NCBI RefSeq assembly: GCF_047663525.1
Contig: NC_092601.1
Coordinates: 17,755,501 to 17,819,500, forward strand
Reading direction: 5' to 3'
Source: Anas platyrhynchos
Lineage: Eukaryota; Chordata; Aves; Anseriformes; Anatidae
Length of the DNA stretch: 64,000 bases
A model generated the notes under the pieces. That model worked only from the letters and a program-made list of their open reading frames with translations. It did no database searches and was not told the origin of the DNA. Shown here piece after piece: positions 1 to 10,249 of the stretch. The position numbers were made by a program, and so were the translations under genes. The stretch's first letter is position 1. Every line of letters begins with the position of its first letter.

Positions 1-229
1 AGAAGAAAGCGGTGGGTGCCAGCGCCGGGTACGGCACCTGCTCCTCCTCCTCGGAGGCCAGTTCGGGCGGCGGGTCGCGGCCGGGGGAACCACCGGCACC
101 GGGGGAACCGCCGGGACCGGAGCCGGCATCCTCCGGCGGCAGCTCGCTGGGGCGGCGGGGCGCCACGGGGATGGGCACCCGCACCTCGCCGCCGGCCGCC
201 CGCGGCTCTCGGCTCTCGCCATCGCTCAT
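1..229 (-). CDS. CACNA1H: T-type calcium channel alpha-1 subunit, first coding exon (partial; CACNA1H-like, Cav3.2)
   Basis: The minus strand encodes 76 residues from the ATG at 229-227 and then leaves the window in frame, one base into codon 77. The product would be the pore subunit of a low-voltage-activated calcium channel in the plasma membrane; only its cytosolic N-terminus is here, before transmembrane segment IS1. Residues 15-19 read EVRVP. Residues 60-76 are an acidic stretch followed by QVPYPALAPTAFF. From family knowledge, the YPALA..FF block directly precedes the conserved IS1 entry in Cav3.1 and Cav3.2, and the early EVRVP word is typical of Cav3.2. Cav3.3 has a HPDLAP variant instead. 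The Gly/Pro/Ser linker at residues 37-57 is poorly conserved between paralogues. The start has A at -3, a good Kozak context, and no other in-frame ATG follows in the visible part. T-type channel: very sure; H paralogue: fairly sure. Confidence 0.83.
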   Translation of the reverse strand, partial: MSDGESREPRAAGGEVRVPIPVAPRRPSELPPEDAGSGPGGSPGAGGSPGRDPPPELASEEEEQVPYPALAPTAFF

Positions 230-275
230 GGTAGCGGCCAGGACCTGCGGGGCAAGGGCAGGGGGTCAGGGGGGA
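230..275 (-). other. CACNA1H: 5' UTR tail (230-244) and splice acceptor of the CACNA1H start-codon exon
   Basis: On the minus strand a long C/T-rich tract (about 275-251) ends in CCGCAG at 250-245. The exon would start at 244, leaving only 15 bases of 5' UTR before the ATG. Polypyrimidine quality and the CAG ending make this a strong acceptor. It implies that an upstream non-coding exon exists. To my knowledge mammalian CACNA1H also starts translation in exon 2, so the layout agrees. The exact transcript is inferred and not shown by RNA. Confidence 0.65.
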
Positions 276-575
276 GCCGCTGGCCACCCCCCCACCCCCG
301 GCAGCGGGGCGCGGCTCCCACCTGGCCCCGGCGCTCACAGCCGCCACAAAGCAGCCCCTAGGGGAAGGTGGGGGGGGGGGTCCAGTCGCCACCGGGGCGC
401 GGCCGCTCCCACCCCCCTGAAAAACCTGATGTGTGTCCCCCCCCCCTCCTCTTCCCCAATCCATCCATCCTCCCTTCCCTCTCTCCTCCCCGCTCCCAGC
501 TTTTAATTTTCGGGGATGGGTATTGCTAAAGGGGGGTGGGGGGTGTTCGCGAGGAGGAGGCGTGGGGGGGGGGGG

Positions 576-582
576 TCCTACC
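576..582 (-). other. CACNA1H: Candidate splice donor of non-coding exon 1 of CACNA1H
   Basis: Read on the minus strand, AAG ends at 582 and GTAGGA follows (581-576), a fair match to the MAG|GTRAGT donor. Paired with the acceptor at 245 it gives a 337-base, very G/C-rich first intron. The first exon would extend rightwards into the CpG island, with its start somewhere between about 600 and 1580. A second donor-like CAG|GTGGGA ends at 322, but it would leave only a 77-base intron, so I prefer 582. Donor choice is inference. Confidence 0.4.
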
Positions 583-812
583 TTAGTTCGGCGGAGCGCG
601 GTGCCCCCAGGAGCATAGCCGTGCCTTTGGGTTCACATGGGACCGGGCTGCCGAGGGGTTGTGGGTTTGGGGTGGTGGTGGGGGGGGGGGCGCAGGGAGG
701 CGGCGGACCCCCCCACACACACCCCCAGCAAGGCGAAGGCAGCGGGTGGGGGGGGGGGGCCGGGGGGGGGCCGGGACTCGGCGTGCGGCGCCCGCCCGCG
801 GGGATGGAGGCT

Positions 813-867
813 GGGGAGGAGGAGGAGGAGGAGGAGGAGAAGGAGGAGGAAGAAGAAGAGGAGGAGG
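813..867. repeat. 55-base uninterrupted polypurine tract, mostly (GGA)n
   Basis: Every base from 813 to 867 on the plus strand is A or G, largely GGA/GAA triplets. After one C (868) purines continue to 878. Mirror-like polypurine tracts of this kind can adopt triplex (H-DNA) structures and vary in length between individuals. On the sense (minus) strand of CACNA1H it is a polypyrimidine tract in the promoter or first exon. Confidence 0.85.
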
Positions 868-883
868 CGGAGGAGAGGTGGCG

Positions 884-892
884 GCGGGGGCG
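884..892 (+). promoter_or_regulatory. Egr1-type site (GCGGGGGCG), first copy
   Basis: The nine bases match the Egr1/Zif268 consensus GCGKGGGCG exactly and overlap a GC box. They lie upstream (in gene direction) of the candidate exon 1 donor. Mammalian CACNA1H promoters are known to respond to Egr1, so the site is in a sensible place. Whether it is bound here is inference. Confidence 0.45.
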
Positions 893-1057
893 GGGGCCCT
901 TCCCCGAGCCGTGCCCGTGCCGAGCCGAGCCTCTCCCGACGGTAATCCCAAGGAGCGAGCGGGCAGCCCCAGCAGCCGCTTTGCAAAGCTTCGCCCGTGC
1001 TTAACAGGAAACTTCGGATTTACCGGGGGAGGAGGGAGACGAGAGGGGAGGAGAGAA

Positions 1058-1066
1058 GCGGGGGCG
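1058..1066 (+). promoter_or_regulatory. Egr1-type site (GCGGGGGCG), second copy
   Basis: This is a second exact GCGGGGGCG, 174 bases from the first and in the same orientation, within a purine-rich part of the CpG island. A one-mismatch relative lies near 1086-1094. Two exact copies in a G-rich island can arise by chance, so this is only suggestive. Confidence 0.4.
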
Positions 1067-1582
1067 GAGGGGGCTGGGAGCCCGCCGGGGGCGGGCAGCC
1101 GGGAGGAGCCGGGGCAGCCCCGGAGGGGAGGGAAGGAGGGGGGGGGGGCTCCCGCATCTGCCCGTGCCCCCCCTCCTCCCACCGCTGAGCCTCCCCCTGC
1201 CTTTGTTCGGGCGATGCGGGGCGCCCACAGCCTCCGGGGAGCCACCCTCATTTGGGGGGGGGGGGGAGGCAGAACCCCCTTTCCTCCCCCCCCCCCTCCC
1301 CAGGACTTTACGATGCCGCTGGGGGGGCTCCGGCTTTGTCCCACGCCCCGTGCCGCGAGGCTCCAGCTCCGCCGGGCTCCCCGGGGCCGCGTATCCCAAA
1401 GGGGGCAGCTGCGACCCCCCCGGGACCCTAAGGGGGCGGTAGGGCCCTGCTGGCCCTGTGCCCCCCCCCACTATTTCCACCCCCACCCCTCGGGCTCTGC
1501 CGCGTGGGAACCCGCCCGGCGCCGCTCCCACGGGGGCTGCGGGGCTGCCCCAACCCCCCGCCCACCCCCGCTTGCCTCCGGG

Positions 1583-2280
1583 GCATTAATTCATTAGTTT
1601 TAATAAAGAAATGTATAAGCCCGAGGTAGAGGTCGGAGCGTTTTAATAAATAAAGATCGGCTCTGCGAACTGCAGTGATTTTTAGCTGAGTAGCTAATCT
1701 TCTCAAGGGCTTAGCTCGGGGGGATCAGAATAAACAGATAATAGAAAGTCGTTACAGGCACCGTCCCCTTAAACTCTGCTTAGGAAGTTTTATTCTTTTA
1801 AGTTATTTCAGATTCTGCAAATTCTATCTGCACGTCCTGCAGGTGGAAGGGGGGAAAAGAGAGATTAAAAATGTTAGCTAGAGACATTCCCCTCCACTGG
1901 AATCTTTTAAAAGAGTGAGTTCATTATATCCCACCACATTCAATTTGCAAATGCAGTTCCCAATGCTATTCTTCATGGTTAATAACTGGGAATTGATTGA
2001 AAAGGGAGGTCATGCAGCCTTCAAAGCAGAAAGAGCCGAGCCTAATGGGGCTAGTGAAGAGATGGTTTTACATACACACTTTCAATGGTTGTTTTATTAG
2101 ATGTTTGCAGGTTGTGATTAACAGTATGTGGCAATTTTATTATTGAACAAACAATGCCTCTGACAAGCAGGACACAGCCTGCGAGGCGAACGTGAACCGT
2201 TGCAAAGAAGAGATTGCACTTGGAGTTTCCATACGTTTATACCAGCTAATTAGGGCAAATCATAAATTACTGTGGGAAGG
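1583..2280. promoter_or_regulatory. AT-rich non-coding block beside the CpG island; candidate conserved element
   Basis: Composition switches sharply from GC-rich to AT-rich at 1583. The block holds an ATTAATTCATTAG word (1585-1597), the 11-mer GTTTTAATAAA twice (1597-1607 and 1640-1650, 43 bases apart), a forkhead word ATAAACA followed by AGATAA near 1730-1739, ATTTGCAAAT near 1941-1950 and ACAAACAAT near 2147-2155. No exon is seen. The density of homeodomain, forkhead and SOX words suggests a promoter-proximal enhancer. This is inference from motifs; no alignment was possible. Confidence 0.35.
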
Positions 2281-4190
2281 GAAGATTTGTGTGTGAGTTG
2301 GTGTAGTTCTCCTTGAGCGAACCATCTTCCACTCATAAATTATCTCGCGCAAGAAAATGACCTCTGCAGGAACAAAAGGAGCTCTCCTAAACCGGGAAGC
2401 GGGAGGAGAGGCCAAGCTTTGAGAGCCACCAGCACCTCTTGACCCTCTCCCAACGGCAGAAGCTACCCAGTCAATAAACTTTCCCCCATGCCTTCCCTCC
2501 AGCTCCGTGTCAGGGGATGCTGCTGCCACGACTGACAAATCCCTCTTCAAAGCTCCAGCTCCTGTCCTTCGGCGGGCGGAGGCTCGGAGCTGTCGTGGGC
2601 TGCAGACATCCTTCCCAGAGCCAGACAGAGCACACAGGGCCTGGCATTTTCCAGGTCTTAACCTGTTGCCTGATGGAGAGAGAGTATTTAAAGCCAAGAG
2701 CCTTCTTAATAAGCTCCGTGCAGTGATGGCTGCTGAGGACTTCTGTGGTAGAAGGGAGGATTTTGAAGAAGCCTGGCAAAAAGTAGGCCCGATGCTGGCC
2801 TCAGAGGGGGTTTTGGCTTGTTCTCCAAAGGATCAGGATTAACTCCAAAGGTGGTTGTGGCAAAAGAGAGACAACATTTTGTTGGCAAAAGCATTCTCTT
2901 CCTCCCATAGTTCCTGCCTAACCCTGTGTAGTGGCTGGAAGGAGTAGGGCAGATTTTGCTCCCTATAATCCAGCTTCATTTCCAGCAGCTGTGCTGGCAG
3001 CAGTGAGGCTTCCTCAGCTTTACACGAGTCAGAAGGATCTGGCCACAGCCTTGCTTTCATTAATAAGCCACCAGAAATTTTAAGATCAATACTGGTGTGA
3101 GGATACACAGTACACCCTGAATGGGCACTTGGCTTGCAAAGTCACAGCTGACTTAATGGGATGTGTAATGCTCTTAGCTGGCCCTGATAAATTATCCCCC
3201 ACTGGCACGCACCTGGGTGTCTTCCAGGCTGCATGCAAGGTGGAAAGGCTGGAGATGTGCACATCTGCCCCAAAATCACACAGATAACCCCTCGCAGACC
3301 AAGGAATTGGTTAGTGTTCACTGAGGTGGGAGCTCAGCAGGGCAAACTCATGGAGCTCCTGAAGTTCCAGCAGCCACGACGCCTTCAGCTGCAGGCAAAC
3401 CAGGTTTGCTCCCACCATCACAGCTCACACGTGGGCTGTGGACACCCAGCCTCACCTGCCTAATCTTCCCCAATCCGTGCTCTTCAGGGTGAAGCTGCCA
3501 TTTGCTGCTGCAGAAAGACAAGACAGGATGTTAAGAGAAAATCCTCAAGTTGTCTCAGGTATTCTACATAAAGCCAACATACTTAATATTCCTCCCCCAA
3601 ACTTGCCTGCAGCCTCTCAAGGGCTGTAAACCTTCTGGCAACCCCGCTGAAGGAGCATCCCCAGCCCTGCAGCATCCCTGCTCGGGGAGGATGGCCAAAT
3701 TCTGCTCCCAGATGCTGCGCCTTGAGCCAGGAGCGATCCGAAGGACACCCACGGTGGCACCCATCGGGACTGAAAATCAATTTGCTCAAGGTCACGGGCA
3801 CGATGAAAGCAGGACCAGGCATCCCCTGCACGACACACGCCCTGCTCACTAGCGAGGCTCCAAGCGGAGCCCTGCCAGCATCCATGAAATGCGCGGGGTG
3901 TGCCATCGCGGGGCACTGTCAGATGAAACCCGGGCAGTAAATCAAACGGCGTAGCACAGCTTAATGCCCTGTCTGTGACTGTACGTGATACACAGCCTCT
4001 TCCCACAGAGTTGTGAGGATCAGCTGGAAAAAAAAAAATCCGATATGACTTTTGGGGTTTGATGCTCCAGCGTTTCCCAGGCTAAGATGAGATCGGTAGG
4101 TCGGACCCATAGCCAAAAGCTTCTTTGTGTTTTTATGCCTATTAAGCTGACCTCTTATACATGAAGTCTGACAGAGGTGCTGAATAGTTT
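2281..4190. other. No gene recognised
   Basis: Unique-looking sequence of mixed composition. Overlapping open frames on both strands (for example 2507-2842 plus and 2260-2697 minus) carry no recognisable domain and mutually exclude each other. The part around 3640-3960 is mildly CpG-enriched but too weak for an island call. Confidence 0.5.
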
Positions 4191-4690
4191 ATGTAATTTT
4201 TTTTTTTTTACTGGATCTAATTCTAGCTGACTCAAATCTGGGTTTTCTGATTGCAGAAAAACCTTCAAACAAGGAACAATCTAGCTAATAGTGCTTGCAT
4301 AAATCATCCTCAAAATAATGAGTATCTGCGGAGTGAATTCATTTAGCTAAATAGATGGAAGACCACTTTAAAGTTATTTAGAAAGATTAACAAAAGAGAA
4401 GGGAAATGAAAAACAGATAATAAATTGACGAGAGAAGGGGAAAAATTGTATTAGAAACAATGAATTTGTAATAAATTCAAAATGCCAAGGAGAAATTTCC
4501 AAAAAAGGAGATTGGCACGGTGGTAGTTTGGCTGTGCTGGTGCTAAAATGTATTTTTAATTAAAAATACACGGATGTTAAAATGCATTTTAAAATGGATA
4601 GATAAATAGGTCCCCAGCCAACATCACATTTTTACTTTTATGACTTTCAAATTCACCAGTAATTTGTCATTTCCCCAGCACAAGAAAACC
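4191..4690. promoter_or_regulatory. AT-rich non-coding block with a 22-bp palindrome; candidate conserved element
   Basis: After a run of 13 T (4197-4209) the sequence is AT-rich and contains many TAATAAA, AACAAT and TTTAGCTAAAT-like words. A perfect 22-bp palindrome centred on TTAATTAA occupies 4549-4570. No coding potential is seen. The block resembles developmental enhancers in composition only; function is inferred. Confidence 0.35.
4549..4570. repeat. Perfect 22-bp palindrome
   Basis: The left arm TGTATTTTTAA is followed directly by its reverse complement TTAAAAATACA, with no spacer. The TTAATTAA core is a double homeodomain-type site. It could bind a dimer or form a cruciform. Confidence 0.9.
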
Positions 4691-6540
4691 CTTACTTACT
4701 GCAGGGCTGTTTCTTCCCCTGCACTCGACATACCTTCACCAGCCCTCCCTGCAGCAAACCACTTATGTCACCCTGGCTGATGGTGGGATTTAGTCCTTCC
4801 CACTTGGAGCCTGCTCCGTTTTCCATCAAAATCCACAGAAATCCTTCTATCAGTTTGAATTTGAGCAAGATTAGGACTTTTTTTTTTTTTCTTTTTATTG
4901 TCTTCAGCTCCTGGAGATCCTCACAGCAGCAGCCCTGATGTCCACAATCATTCTGCTGTTGCTGAAGTTCATTCAGAAGTTGCTGAAGTAGACATGGAGC
5001 CATCCAAAGGCGCCTCATTCACACACCACCACGTTTGGTGATTCCTTTCAGTGGTTTCAGGTGAGGCTGAGGGTGGGAGAAGAGAGAGGAGTTGCATCAA
5101 GCCCCAAGATAATTGAGCATGAAAACTATTTTTTCATTGATTTTCAAAAAAACAATTTTTCTTTCTTCACCAACAGCAATTTAGGGAATATTTGCCCCCC
5201 TCCCCAAGGTCACACACTAGGTTTTAATGCCTTTATGGAGCAACGTTTAGGTTCTAGGTCACCGAGCCTTAAGAAATCCAACAGGAGGCCCACATGAAGA
5301 GTACAAAGTCCCACCTAAATCCTGAGAATAAGGCTGGAGAAAGACTGGTGCAGGGCTCCACACGATGCTTCTGAAGTTGACTCTGCCATTCATGCTTTGT
5401 CTTCCAGAAAAACATCATTTTTCAGAAGAAAATGTCCCCTATCAACTTTCAGCACTGTGTTAGAGAAGCACAAGGCTACCCTCCTTCAAAGCCTTTCGCC
5501 CACCTGCACTCTTTCCAGTCTCTCGGCTGAATGTGCAGCATTTTTAAATACATCACCGAGCGAGCATATTTCAAACCCACACATTTTGGACAGGCTCAAA
5601 ACCTGCATTGTGGCTTCTTTCTTTCTTTCTTCCGTTGTGTTTGCCGCTTTGATTTATTTACTTCTCATATCATGTTTAGACTTGCTAAATATAAAAACTG
5701 TTTAAAATAACTGTGCAAAATATTCTCCAAGTCCTTGAGAAGAAAAAAAAATACAGCGCTCAAGACTGCCTTCTCATGTTTTATGGTTTTAACACATGTT
5801 GCAAATAGAATATTTCCATAATATTTGTTAAAAATAATTTCCACGTGAAGAAGTTAGTTCTAAGCCAACAACCCCAGCGAGGCAGAAGAGGAGCTACCAG
5901 GTTGGCAGCGACAGGCGGTGCTTTCCTGAAAAAATTCCCCAAAATCACTGAAAGATACAACTTTGAATGGGAAGACAGGTTTAGTCTCCATATTCCACCT
6001 TTGCTTAGTATCTTCGTTGTCTCCGTGATGTGGACACCCGCTCAGTGAGAAGGAACCAGTGTCAGAGAGCCCAAGAGCTGCAGATGTGTGTTCCCTGCAG
6101 GAGTAGACACCCAAAGGCATGCCAGCATGGCTTGCTTGCTCATTGCCCTGCCTTCGCATAGCTTACTGGTCCCTGAGCTCCATTTCCTGACTGCCTTCTG
6201 AGTGTTCCTGCTACAAGCAATCACCATGGCCATGATTTCCTCAGCAAGAGCGTTTCCTTTCACAGATCTGGAATTTCACGTCCCCTAATGTCACTGATTG
6301 CCCCGTAGCCTTATGCAGTGAGAATGAGAGAAGCTCCACTTTTGCCCAAGCCTGCTGCATTGCCACTTGTTTATTAGATGGGCAAGACAAGACAAAAATA
6401 ATGACTCTTCAGTTTGTTGCCAGTAAAGAAAACACTTTTGCAGCCTTTGAGGCTTTAGAACTGCACCAAGAGTCTGATTTCTTGCTGAAAATTTATGCTT
6501 CTACTCAGACGACAACAGAAAATTAAAGAGAAATAAAACA
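4691..6540. other. No gene recognised
   Basis: Mixed sequence with a 13-T run (4878-4890) and a short TTTC repeat near 5618-5632. Open frames are at most about 108 codons and have no recognisable motif. Confidence 0.5.
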
Positions 6541-6930
6541 ATTTAACCAAAGAGCTACCTGAGTAGTTTTAAAATTAATTAAAATTAATTTGTTCATTTA
6601 AGGGGCTTCACTGTAGGTCAGACCCCATCAGAGGTAAAATTATTCTAGTTGATTTTATTGTTGGTAAATGCATTTATGGTGCGACAGAATATTTGAAATC
6701 ACCAAGGCAAACTGCTGATGGTACAGATTCACTAATTTACTGGACAAAATAACCTTTGTTGCACTAAGAACCGAATCTTATGGGACAAAAGTCCTTTAAA
6801 TAGCTGCTAATATGAATTACCCAAGATGATGATGTTGAAGAGCTGAATATATTAGAGAACTTAACATACATGGGGATATACACAGAATATGTATGGGTTG
6901 AATATATTAGAAGATGCTTTGCATGAGCAA
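6541..6930. promoter_or_regulatory. AT-rich non-coding block; candidate conserved element
   Basis: Two adjacent copies of AAAATTAATT lie in 6569-6590. A 13-base direct repeat TGAATATATTAGA occurs at 6844-6856 and 6899-6911. An AGGTCAGA nuclear-receptor-like half-site lies near 6616. No open frame of note. The call rests on composition and repeated words. Confidence 0.3.
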
Positions 6931-8545
6931 TAACTTAATTTGGGACTGTTACGTGTCCACAGAGGGGAAGCAAGCAGATGCCTTTTATACACACTAACTG
7001 GTTTGACATTTTTCTTCCATCCCTCAAAGACAACTGTTGGATGGCAAGCACAAGGTAAGGGAGTGAAGCCGAAGGGACCAAACATTGCACTGCTGTAGAG
7101 GTTCAGCTATCAGGCAGGAAATCCTTGAGCTGCAGCAGCTGGGACGCGTGCAGGTAGTGAGAGTGATGCCCATGCATGGCATGGCCAGGCTCCTCTGCCT
7201 GTCCTAGGTGCAGAAGGACAGTGATGAGCCAAAGATCTTGTTAAATGCTACAGGAAACAAGAACTAAGCAGTGCTGCATCCTGCTCATGCTATGAAACTC
7301 CTATAATGTTCTTTACACAATTTATTGTAAATCACTCATGGCTTGTTTAACGCTCCGCTGATTTTATCTTGATTTATTGTGTTGCCACCCTGCCTGGTGA
7401 GGCAGCAGCCGTGGCTTTATGGTCTTTAATCAAAGCCCAAGCACCTGTAGCAGCACGTGTCTGTCTGCCCAAAGCCCCTGCATGGTGCTCAGCATCCCAC
7501 GAGCTCGTCTGTGATTGACTGAGCCCGGAGCCCTCGGCCCTACCCAGGGACATCAGCACTGCTCTGCTCCCCTCTCACCATGAGCCCACCAAGGTCCAGC
7601 ACAGCCCAGCTCTGGGATTTCCCCTCCCTGCTGCTTTGTGGGGGGCACACGAGCCCACCTGCCCTTCTGCCAGCTTCTGTTATCCTTTACCTTAATTCTG
7701 TAGGTGGTTTCTGTAGGTCTTGGGTGAGAGCGTAGACCCACAGCTGTCCACAGCACTGAGAGCCTGTGTTCCTCAGACAGCCTGGGGAGGCAGAGATAAG
7801 GAAAACAAAACCTTTAACATCCTCAGAGACAACATTTTACCCCAAACAATTTATCTGGGGTCACACAAGAAGCCTGCAACAGAGGAGCAGATCCAGATTC
7901 CCTAAAGCTTTAATTACAAAATGAGCTTCTCCTCGTTGGACAGCAGTGCGCGTTGGATGACAGCCTAAGCTGGTGAGTGGTCTCCAGCTCCAAGGAGGTC
8001 AGCAAAGGGAGGCTCTTTTTGAAGGCATAACCCACAGAGAGCATCTGAAGGTCAGGAGAGCATCTTTGCTCCCTTTTCGTGGGGCAGCAGACTTCACAAG
8101 ATGTAAAGAACAGCTGCCTGAAAGAATCCTTTCATCACTGCAGGCAGCTAACAAAGCCAAAAATAAATATTTCAGCTTCTGCAGTATTTAAAAAGACTTT
8201 ATTGCTGTAAGGCCCAAACTTCAGCGTGTCAAGGCCTCTTTAAGCAACTCGACTTAAACAAGTAACTGCTTTAGGACCGTTAGAAAGAGTTAGACCAAAC
8301 GCTCAGCAAAAATAGAAACCGTTCCTGTGAAACTCTGCTAACACCCCCGAAAAAAGCTGAAACAACTGCACAACCAGCTCTGAGGGCACAGCTCAGACAG
8401 CAGCACTCTGTGGGTCCCCAATATCAGCCCTGACTGGTAAAGGAGCCACATGGTGCCCTTGGTGTGGGGCTTGCCCACAACAGGGCTGCTGCTCTGGGGT
8501 TTTGTGCAGGCAAAGCGGAGAGCTGTGGGACACGAGGGGCATGCT
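6931..8545. other. No gene recognised
   Basis: Unique-looking sequence. Short open frames on both strands show no domain, signal peptide or splice-flanked exon that I can defend. Confidence 0.5.
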
Positions 8546-8640
8546 GGCTATTTTAATCCCGCGCCGTAGACACCGAACAGCTGCACGTGCCGGGCGCAGG
8601 CCGGGCGCAGTCACGTCCTGGTTTGCAAACCTTGCCTGAA
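8546..8640. promoter_or_regulatory. Small CpG-dense patch with an 11-bp tandem duplication and an E-box
   Basis: About ten CpG dinucleotides fall within roughly 70 bases, in otherwise CpG-poor surroundings. GCCGGGCGCAG is present twice head to tail (8589-8599 and 8600-8610), and CACGTG lies at 8584-8589. This suggests a methylation-protected regulatory site, or a GC-biased segment; I cannot decide which. Confidence 0.35.
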
Positions 8641-10249
8641 ACACCTGGCTCTCTGCTCCCCGAAGGGCTGCGGGGTGGCCCTACAACCACACAGCGGGGT
8701 GCTGAGCTCGCTGTCCCGGGGAAGGACACCCCCTCTTCATCATCTCCAACACTCAGGATTATTTAGGGAATCCTAAAGGGAAGGAGGGTGGCTAAATGTC
8801 TTTGCTGGGTAACTAAGAAGCGGAGGCTCCAGCGTCTCACTTAAGGGACAACCCTGTGATGACACGCTGGAGTTTTCCATCACCATCGTGTTTCCAACAG
8901 ACGTGGGAAAAATACAAAAAGACATATGCAAGCCTGAAAATACAGTGTATGCTTTTAGAAGTAAGGCTCTTGCTAGCTTGAACGGGAGCCATGCGGCTCA
9001 ATCAGTATCAAAAATTTAGCAGGAGCACAAGTCTTCCGCAAACTAAAGGCAAATGAATGTTAAAAGTCCACCTCCAGCTCACCTTTGCCCTTCCATTAGC
9101 TCTGTATGTGAAAATGTTCTTATTTATAGACCTATAGAGACTGGCAAGTAAATAAAGGAGCAAACAAGCTAGAAGCAATAGGTTAAACTTATCTGCAGGA
9201 CGAAGAACAGCGCGGTGAAAGCAGCTAAAGAGACCTCGAGATGCATAAGAAGGACGTATTTCTGAATAATTCAGCCTGGATGCCCGGCAGCACCGAGAGA
9301 CAGAGGTTGATTTCTGCTGGAAATCCCTGCGGGTGACCACCCCAGGCTGCACTATCAGCTGCCTCTTGTGCTCGTCTGATGGATGCTTTTGGCAAACGTG
9401 TCCCAGCCCACAAAGTGCTTGCTGCAGGTGGGTGTCGCTGCACAGCTCAGTACGGGGTGCACCCAGGGTCTCCCCGGCCCCGCTGTCACCCCTCATCCTG
9501 CCTTGCTGCTGGATGAAAGCAGAGCTGCTCCGGCCTTTGTATGGGGAGGTGGGGAAGGAGAAATGGCTCTAGCAGAAGCAGGTGTTTTTGCCATCAAGAT
9601 TTCCCCCGTTAAGGGAAATCCAGTTTGCTGAAAAATTGATAATTCAAAAGGGGTGGTGATTTATAGGATAAAAGGTGCAGCATATATACTGGGAGGGGAA
9701 AAAAGGGCATTTACAAAGCAGCTGAAGTATGTAAAGATTTGCTTTCACATTAGCTGCCATCTGGGTAATTCACAAGAATAAAGCCGCTTCTTATCTCACT
9801 TGAATCTGTAACTTCGTTCTCATTCCCAGCATGTCCCATCACACAGGATACAACAGATTATTCCCCCCCAAGCTGTGCCCATGTGGGGAGAGAAGCGGGC
9901 ACGTCCTGGCTGTGGCCAGGCTCCCTCGAGCCCTCCCGCAAGCCTGAAAGTGAGCCACTTGGATAGGGCCAAACCCAAGCTACCAGAACAATTCAGAGGA
10001 AACAAACAAAATCAACCAACAACAAAAAACAACCACCCCAAAGCCTTGAAGATTTGCAGACATTTCTGTTAGTTAAGGTTTTCTTACTGCTCTACGTGCC
10101 AGCATTTCACATCCCTGTGGCCCCATGGAAAACATCAGACCTCTGCTCCTCCAGCCTTGCTCCTGTTCATTATAAGGGGATCTACTGGTGGGTGACCCTT
10201 CAATGCTGTTAACTGTTCCCTTGGAGTGAAGCACTCGTTGTTTTAAATA
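8641..10249. other. No gene recognised
   Basis: A 162-codon frame on the minus strand (9008-9496) overlaps plus-strand frames and resembles no family I know. From about 9640 to 9790 the sequence becomes AT-rich, with a TATATA word near 9680. No exon is supported. Confidence 0.45.

Larger units (their letters stand above)
361..1310. repeat. Cluster of long G and C homopolymer runs (G-quadruplex potential)
   Basis: Runs of eight or more G on the plus strand occur around 370-380, 565-575, 680-690, 748-758, 1138-1147 and 1254-1266. C runs occur around 439-448 and 1287-1297. Several G runs lie close together, which gives clear G-quadruplex potential on the plus (template) strand. Such runs are also prone to sequencing and assembly length errors. 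Confidence 0.75.
1..1582 (-). promoter_or_regulatory. CACNA1H: CpG island promoter of the CACNA1H-like gene
   Basis: This stretch is extremely G+C rich with frequent CpG, then stops abruptly near 1583 where the sequence becomes AT-rich. It covers the first coding exon, the putative first intron and the presumed transcription start on the minus strand. I see no TATA box at a sensible place, which fits a broad CpG-type promoter. GC boxes (GGGGCGG or its complement) occur repeatedly. The long open frames here (for example 583-1344 minus and 659-1597 plus) come from the lack of AT-rich stop codons and are low-complexity Pro, Gly and Arg strings, so I do not call them genes. Confidence 0.8.

Noticed and set aside
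316-322. Alternative splice donor CAG|GTGGGA for exon 1
   Set aside because: It would leave a 77-base intron to the acceptor at 245. Possible but less likely than the donor at 582.
583-1597. Long open frames on both strands in the CpG island (253 codons minus, 312 codons plus)
   Set aside because: They are low-complexity Pro/Gly/Arg strings produced by GC-rich DNA without stop codons, and they overlap each other and the promoter.
3640-3960. Possible second CpG island
   Set aside because: CpG enrichment is mild and diffuse compared with the patches near 38.9 and 59 kb.
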